Origin: Bacteroidota bacterium
Lineage (GTDB): Bacteria > Bacteroidota > Ignavibacteria > UBA10030 > BY39
Assembly: GCA_030682385.1 (NCBI GenBank)
Contig: JAUXOG010000003.1
Location: 1 to 34,355 of the forward strand
Direction: 5' to 3'
DNA length: 34,355 bases
Shown here piece after piece: positions 30,260 through 34,355 of the stretch. Made by a program: the position numbers and the translations under genes. Position 1 is the first letter of the stretch. The number at the start of each line of letters is the position of its first letter. Below the pieces are notes generated by a model. That model searched no databases. It was given only the letters and a program-made list of their open reading frames with translations, and had not been told where the DNA came from.

Positions 30260-31495
30260 ATGAATAAAATATATGGCAAATTACACATATTTTTGATGTT
30301 ACTGCTGATTATTAGTTGTTCGCGTGCCCCTACACAAATCACCGAAAATGAGCCACCACGCCAACTTAACGAGAAAGAAACTGCACTTGTTAATTCTGTG
30401 AACGGATTTAGTTTTAAAATCCTCAACCGAATAAACAAATCTGAACTCAATCAAAATGTATTTATATCGCCGTTGAGCATTTCGTATGCACTTGGTATGA
30501 CATTAAACGGTGCCGGAGGAAATACGTATGATTCAATAAAAAACACACTCGATTTATCAACTCTATCTCCTGATGAAATAAATCAGAATTACAAAAGCTT
30601 GATGGAGTTACTCGTGAATCTCGATCCAAAAGTAATTTTCAAAATTGCTAACTCAATATGGCATCGTAACGACCTTCCTGTCGAAAAAGATTTCATAGAT
30701 GTTAATAAAAAATATTTTGATGCTCAAGTTTCTGGTTTGGATTTTGGTGCACCTAATGCTGCACAAATAATCAACGCTTGGGTCGATCAAAATACGAATG
30801 GTAAAATTAAAACAATTGTTCCTGATCCCATCCCAAATTTAGTAGTGATGTATCTTATCAATGCAATTTATTTTAAAGGCAATTGGACTTACCAATTCGA
30901 TCCGAATCAAACTAAAGATGATAAATTCACACTACCTGGTGGTTCGCAGAAGATTTGCAAGATGATGAGCATAACGGGCGATTTCAAATATTTTGAAGAT
31001 GAACAATTACAGATGATTGATTTGCCTTACGGTGATAAAAAATTCAGTATGACTATAGTCTTACCAAAAGGAAATAAAAATATCGATCAGTTTGTCAGTG
31101 AGATAACAGAGATTAAATGGAATAGTTGGATACAAAATCTTAGAATAAAAGAAGGCGACCTTTTCCTGCCAAAATATAAAATTGAATTTAAAAAATCTTT
31201 GAACGATGTTCTGAAAGCAATGGGAATGGATATAGCGTTTGATCATCGCCGCGCCAACTTTACTAATATCAGTAAAATAGGAGATTTGCATATCACAAAT
31301 GTTTTGCACAAAACTTATGTAGATGTGAACGAAGAAGGCACCGAGGCAGCCGCAGTAACTTCTGTTGAAATCGGAGTTACGAGTATTCAAGAAACTTTTG
31401 TTATGCGTGTTGACCGTCCGTTTTTCTTTGTAATTCGGGACAATCATTCTCATAGTTTGATATTTATGGGGAAAATAGTTGAGCCAACGTTGTAA
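30260..31495 (+). CDS. Serpin-family protease inhibitor, predicted lipoprotein
   Basis: This 411-residue protein has a lipoprotein signal (LLLIISC, Cys 20), then a full serpin fold: NVFISPLSISYALGMTLNGA, the breach/shutter segment YLINAIYFKGNW, MTIVLP, and the C-terminal VDRPFFFVIRDNHSHSLIFM plus GKIVEP. The reactive-loop hinge reads EEGTEAAAVTS, matching the Glu-Gly-Thr-Glu-Ala-Ala pattern of inhibitory serpins. Counting 15 residues from the hinge Gly places P1 near Thr/Ser in GVTSIQ, which would favour elastase- or subtilisin-like targets; this count is approximate. AGAAAGGAG precedes the ATG. Anchored on the outside of the cell, it would protect surface proteins from proteases. Confidence 0.93.
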   Translation: MNKIYGKLHIFLMLLLIISCSRAPTQITENEPPRQLNEKETALVNSVNGFSFKILNRINKSELNQNVFISPLSISYALGMTLNGAGGNTYDSIKNTLDLSTLSPDEINQNYKSLMELLVNLDPKVIFKIANSIWHRNDLPVEKDFIDVNKKYFDAQVSGLDFGAPNAAQIINAWVDQNTNGKIKTIVPDPIPNLVVMYLINAIYFKGNWTYQFDPNQTKDDKFTLPGGSQKICKMMSITGDFKYFEDEQLQMIDLPYGDKKFSMTIVLPKGNKNIDQFVSEITEIKWNSWIQNLRIKEGDLFLPKYKIEFKKSLNDVLKAMGMDIAFDHRRANFTNISKIGDLHITNVLHKTYVDVNEEGTEAAAVTSVEIGVTSIQETFVMRVDRPFFFVIRDNHSHSLIFMGKIVEPTL

Positions 31496-31510
31496 CAGTA
31501 GGAAACGAAT

Positions 31511-31538
31511 TGGATAAATGGATTGATGGATAAATGGA
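31511..31538. repeat. Short repeat TGGATAAATGGA, two copies
   Basis: TGGATAAATGGA at 31511-31522 and 31527-31538, made of near-tetranucleotide units like the repeat at 19208. It ends one base before the -35 box of the next promoter. Confidence 0.7.
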
Positions 31539-31539
31539 G

Positions 31540-31568
31540 TTGACATTCAGCGGAAATATTTTTATATT
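31540..31568 (+). promoter_or_regulatory. Consensus-like sigma70 promoter of the tetraheme cytochrome
   Basis: TTGACA (31540-31545), exactly 17 bases, TATATT (31563-31568): a perfect -35 and a near-perfect -10, the best promoter in the window. Transcript start near 31575, about 50 bases before the ATG. Confidence 0.7.
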
Positions 31569-31624
31569 CTTTGTGAAATTTAATCAAATTTACCAATAAC
31601 TTTAAAAATTTTAGGATTAAAATT

Positions 31625-32167
31625 ATGAAAAGAGTAGTTAGTTTTATTATTGTTCTTTCGTTTTTAGTTAGTAGTTTTGGCTTAGCACAAAACAAGTTTG
31701 TAGGTGCAAAGACCTGCGCCCCCTGCCATAAAACCGGAAAGCAGGGTAAACAGGATAGCATCTGGGTAAAGTCGAAACATGCAGGGGCTTATAAAACACT
31801 AACAACCGAAACTGCACAAAAGATTGCAAAAGAAAAAGGACTCAAAAAAGCCGCTAATGAAAGTCCTGAATGCCTCGAATGCCACGTTACAGCACCAAAA
31901 GGCGATGCAAAATTGTTAGATAAGGGTTACAACAAAGCTGAAGGTATTAGTTGCGAATCGTGCCACGGTGCCGGATCAGCTTATAAAACAATGGCTATTA
32001 TGAAAGATGCTAAAAAAGCTGTTGAAGCTGGCTTAACCGAATTCAAAGACGAAAAAGCAATCGAAGCTTATTGTGTAACTTGCCACAACGAAAAGAGTCC
32101 AACTTACATAGAATTCAAATTCAAAGAAGCATGGGCACAGATTGCTCATCCACTTCCAAAGAAGTAA
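31625..32167 (+). CDS. Periplasmic tetraheme cytochrome c (c554-like)
   Basis: This 180-residue protein has a cleavable signal peptide (MKRVVSFIIVLSFLVSSFG, then LAQ) and four CxxCH sites: CAPCH, CLECH, CESCH and CVTCH. The context VGAKTCAPCHK near the N-terminus, the SKHAGAY segment (possible His ligand) and GISCESCHGAGS are typical of cytochrome c554/c-family electron carriers. The expression signals are strong (consensus promoter before, good terminator after) and the gene is alone in its transcript. It probably carries electrons in the periplasm, perhaps for the HybA/HybB-type complex encoded just downstream. Confidence 0.9.
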   Translation: MKRVVSFIIVLSFLVSSFGLAQNKFVGAKTCAPCHKTGKQGKQDSIWVKSKHAGAYKTLTTETAQKIAKEKGLKKAANESPECLECHVTAPKGDAKLLDKGYNKAEGISCESCHGAGSAYKTMAIMKDAKKAVEAGLTEFKDEKAIEAYCVTCHNEKSPTYIEFKFKEAWAQIAHPLPKK

Positions 32168-32194
32168 TTTCTCAAAAATATAATTAGCTTTATC

Positions 32195-32228
32195 AAGCCG
32201 AAGTAACGAAAGTTGTTTCGGCTTTTTT
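32195..32228 (+). terminator. Intrinsic terminator of the tetraheme cytochrome
   Basis: AAGCCGAAGTAAC pairs with GTTGTTTCGGCTT (13 bp including two G-T pairs) around a GAAA tetraloop, followed by a T run. Confidence 0.88.
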
Positions 32229-32523
32229 GTTGAATTATTCGACAAAACTTGTTGTATTTAACGACGGTCTCTAAGTCATTATATGCCACTATTTTAGAAC
32301 GAATTACTCTGATAATTTTAAATTACTGTTGAATAATACAACAAATAATTGTCGATTATTTGCACAATATATTTTATCATAAAATCTCTCCTTTAAATTC
32401 TTTATATACAATAACTTATCTGATTTAATTTCAGTCGATATTTACAAATCATGGCATAGAGCTTGGAGTATATGTCAGTAGATAAACTAAATAACTCAGA
32501 AAAAAATATAAGGAGTAACAAAA
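32229..32523. other. Long upstream region of the GcvH-like/HybA/HybB operon
   Basis: About 295 AT-rich bases without an ORF. Apart from AAGGAG before the next gene I see no convincing promoter, operator or RNA fold. A regulated promoter is expected here but cannot be located by eye. Confidence 0.5.
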
Positions 32524-33222
32524 ATGACTGCAATCTTAGTAATACTAACAATCATTCTCTTCATAGCGATTGATTACCTCGTATATAGAAAGCGAGGCAC
32601 TGCTCTTCTTCAAGTTGCCCGAAAAACTGTAGAAACAGAATCCCCCAACAATTTTATCCCAATACCAATTACAGATGAGGATATGTTAATTCCAAGAGGA
32701 GTATTCTTACATCCAAATCATACTTGGGCACACATCCTACAGTCGGGGAAAGTTAAAGTGGGTGTTGATTCTTTTATTTCAAAAATCGTGGGGACAATTG
32801 ACCGGGTTTCGCTACCTGCAATCGGTTCAGAAGTAAAAAAAGGGGAGCCAATCTTTAGTTTTAACTCAAAAGGAAGAGTTCTAAATTTTGCTTCTCCCAT
32901 TAACGGAAACATTGTATCTATAAACGATGAGTTAGCGAAGAATCCAACTTTATTAACCGATCCTTACAAAAGCGGCTGGTCTGTTGTGATTGAGCCTAAA
33001 AATCTTTCTTTGGATATCCCAAAATTAAAAATTTCGGAAGACGCTAAAAACTTTATAAAAAATGAATTAAAAAGATTTAAGGAATTTTTGATTGGAGTTG
33101 CTAATGGAAATACTTTAGGATTGCAAACTTTGCAAGATGGCGGTTTGCCTGCCGCAAATGTTTTATCATTATTGGACAGTGAAAAGTGGAAGCTATTTCA
33201 AAAAGAATTTTTAAATTCGTAA
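32524..33222 (+). CDS. Membrane-anchored GcvH-like (biotinyl-lipoyl fold) protein lacking the lipoyl lysine
   Basis: This 232-residue protein has an N-terminal membrane helix (AILVILTIILFIAIDYLV) followed by a basic stop signal. Residues about 65-160 follow the glycine-cleavage H protein: LHPNHTWAHI, VGVDSFISKIVGTIDRVSLP, GSEVKKGEPIF, and ASPINGNIVSIND. The segment that in H protein is ESVKA with the lipoylated Lys reads NSKGRV: Gly 117 takes the Lys position and a Lys (116) is one residue early. A helical tail follows. AAGGAG precedes the ATG. It starts the operon with the HybA- and HybB-like genes, so it belongs to a membrane redox complex, not to glycine cleavage. It may be a structural domain, or be lipoylated at the shifted Lys. 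Confidence 0.75.
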   Translation: MTAILVILTIILFIAIDYLVYRKRGTALLQVARKTVETESPNNFIPIPITDEDMLIPRGVFLHPNHTWAHILQSGKVKVGVDSFISKIVGTIDRVSLPAIGSEVKKGEPIFSFNSKGRVLNFASPINGNIVSINDELAKNPTLLTDPYKSGWSVVIEPKNLSLDIPKLKISEDAKNFIKNELKRFKEFLIGVANGNTLGLQTLQDGGLPAANVLSLLDSEKWKLFQKEFLNS

Positions 33223-33245
33223 CGCGAAAAAGGATGATGAAAAAT

Positions 33246-34016
33246 ATGGCACAAAAAGGTATTCTAATCGATATCACTAAATGTATTGGCTGTCAACAAT
33301 GCGTTAGCGCTTGCAAAATTCAAAATAATTTACCCGATACGGAAGAAACAAAATTATCTATTACCGCCTACACAGTGGTAGAAGAAAAAGAAGAGCGATA
33401 TGTTCGCCGGATGTGTATGCACTGTAAATATCCGACGTGCGAATCCGTTTGTCCGGTGGGCGCCTTTGAACATACTAAGGAAGGAGCTGTTCTATATCAC
33501 GCGGAGAAATGTATCGGTTGTCGTTACTGTATGATGGCGTGTCCGTTCCAAGCGCCGAGGTATGAATGGGCGAGTAGAACCCCACAAATTCAGAAATGCA
33601 AACTATGCATCGAACGAATAACCATCGGGAAAGAAACCGCTTGTACGGAAGCTTGTCCAGTGGGTGCAACCATATTCGGAGATTACAACGATATTCTAAG
33701 AATAGCCCGTCAAACAGTTTCAGCGGAACCTGATAAATACGTAAATCATATTTATGGAGAAAACGAAGTAGGCGGTACTTCGATACTTTATATTTCGGAT
33801 GTTCCTTTCGAAAAATTAGGCTTCAAAACAAATCTTGGGACTCAAAAACTACCTGAACTTACCTGGAGTGCATTATCTAAAATTCCTTCAGTAGTAGCAG
33901 TGGGTGGAACGCTTCTCTACGGAATATGGTGGATTACAAACCGGCGTAAAGAAGTAATTGAGTTTGAACGTAAGATGAAAGAGTCGCAAACAAATAATCC
34001 CGATGAAGAAAATTAA
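33246..34016 (+). CDS. HybA-like four-cluster iron-sulfur protein with C-terminal membrane helix
   Basis: The protein is 256 residues from ATG 33246; in-frame ATGs at 33234 and 33237 are alternatives, and the frame from 33186 overlapping the previous gene is rejected. Four cluster motifs follow in order: CIGCQQCVSACK, CMHCKYPTCESVCPVG, CIGCRYCMMACPFQ and CKLCIE...CTEACPVG, as in HybA/NrfC/DMSO-reductase beta subunits. Near the end a single helix (SVVAVGGTLLYGIWWI) and a basic tail anchor it, as in HybA. No twin-arginine signal is seen, so the side of the membrane is undecided (HybA itself is periplasmic with a Tat signal). It should pass electrons between an unseen catalytic subunit and the next membrane protein. 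Confidence 0.88.
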   Translation: MAQKGILIDITKCIGCQQCVSACKIQNNLPDTEETKLSITAYTVVEEKEERYVRRMCMHCKYPTCESVCPVGAFEHTKEGAVLYHAEKCIGCRYCMMACPFQAPRYEWASRTPQIQKCKLCIERITIGKETACTEACPVGATIFGDYNDILRIARQTVSAEPDKYVNHIYGENEVGGTSILYISDVPFEKLGFKTNLGTQKLPELTWSALSKIPSVVAVGGTLLYGIWWITNRRKEVIEFERKMKESQTNNPDEEN

Positions 34017-34028
34017 AAAGGACTTAGT

Positions 34029-34355
34029 ATGAATAAATCTGTAATATCGAATATCACATTTTGGAAAAGCGTTGGCTTTGTTTTAATATCTTTGACTCTT
34101 TATTCAATAATCGTTCGCTTCGCTTTTGGATTGGGTGCCGCAACCAATTTAACCGATGAATTCCCTTGGGGATTATGGATTGGTTTTGATATCCTCTGTG
34201 GAGTCGGGTTAGCGGCAGGAGGATTTACTCTCTGCGGTTTAGTTTATATTTTTAATATCAAAGAATTCAAACCAATTGTTCGACCTGCAATTTTAACCGC
34301 ATTTTTGAGTTATTTGCTTGTAGTTTTTGCTCTAATGGTCGATTTAGGGCGCCCT
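34029..34355 (+). CDS. HybB/NrfD-like membrane subunit (3' end cut by window)
   Basis: The open frame from ATG 34029 gives 109 residues to the right edge. It has at least three hydrophobic helices: WKSVGFVLISLTLYSIIVRF, then a WGLWIGFDILCGVGLAAGGF block and ILTAFLSYLLVVFALMVDLG. The WGLWIGFD...GVGLAAGGF pattern and VDLGRP are typical of the HybB/NrfD quinone-interacting family (full length about 390). It starts 12 bases after the HybA-like gene. It would transfer electrons to or from menaquinone; the downstream genes that would identify the enzyme lie outside the window. Confidence 0.88.
   Translation, partial: MNKSVISNITFWKSVGFVLISLTLYSIIVRFAFGLGAATNLTDEFPWGLWIGFDILCGVGLAAGGFTLCGLVYIFNIKEFKPIVRPAILTAFLSYLLVVFALMVDLGRP

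Noticed and set aside
32524-33222. True glycine cleavage system H protein
   Set aside because: It has a membrane helix and a helical tail, lacks the lipoyl Lys at the normal position, and has no gcvT or gcvP neighbours.
33186-33245. Longer start for the HybA-like protein
   Set aside because: It would overlap the GcvH-like gene by 37 bases and add no Tat or other signal; ATG 33246 (or 33234/33237) suits the family N-terminus.

Overview
The window is an AT-rich chromosomal segment from an anaerobic or facultative Gram-negative bacterium, most likely of the Bacteroidota/Ignavibacteriota/Chlorobiota group. The pointers are a ferredoxin-dependent 2-oxoacid oxidoreductase operon, a malic enzyme-phosphotransacetylase fusion, multiheme c-type cytochromes, a CusBAC-type efflux operon headed by a His-rich small protein, exported M3 peptidase and serpin, and dispersed GC-rich palindromes of a kind common in these lineages. 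The taxonomic placement is inference. Nearly all genes lie on the + strand. No rRNA, tRNA or CRISPR array was seen.

Layout. (1) 1-2451: the 3' part of a multiheme cytochrome c gene (15 CxxCH in the visible part) overlapping a membrane cytochrome b gene, together a likely quinone/periplasm electron-transfer module. (2) 2664-7980: central carbon metabolism, with a malic enzyme-Pta fusion followed by a tight four-subunit 2-oxoacid:ferredoxin oxidoreductase operon (delta, alpha, beta, gamma) and a small Cys-bearing helical protein. (3) 7991-17863: accessory/defence region, with a Pif1-like helicase, a short orphan ORF, a beta-class adenine methyltransferase (Mod), an OLD-like ABC-ATPase/TOPRIM protein, a type III-like restriction helicase-nuclease (Res), a decayed stretch and a RelB/RelE-type toxin-antitoxin pair. 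Short palindromic elements lie in frame inside mod and res. (4) 17903-21437: EamA transporter, stand-alone PAS protein and exported M3 metallopeptidase. (5) 21473-23751: repeat-rich island with two copies of a roughly 115-bp hairpin-bearing unit, an 8 x 19-bp tandem array, a TnpA-type HUH transposase and a multiply broken TlpA-like thioredoxin gene. (6) 23965-30211: His-rich membrane protein plus RND tripartite efflux (adaptor, pump, TolC). (7) 30260-34355: lipoprotein serpin, tetraheme cytochrome c, then an operon of a membrane-anchored GcvH-like protein, a HybA-like iron-sulfur protein and a HybB/NrfD-like membrane subunit cut by the right edge.

The best candidates for something under-described are the three-gene Mod / OLD-like / Res locus, the GcvH-like protein without the usual lipoyl lysine in a HybA-HybB operon, and the HUH-transposase-associated repeat array. 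All functional calls rest on reading motifs by eye; no database search was run.
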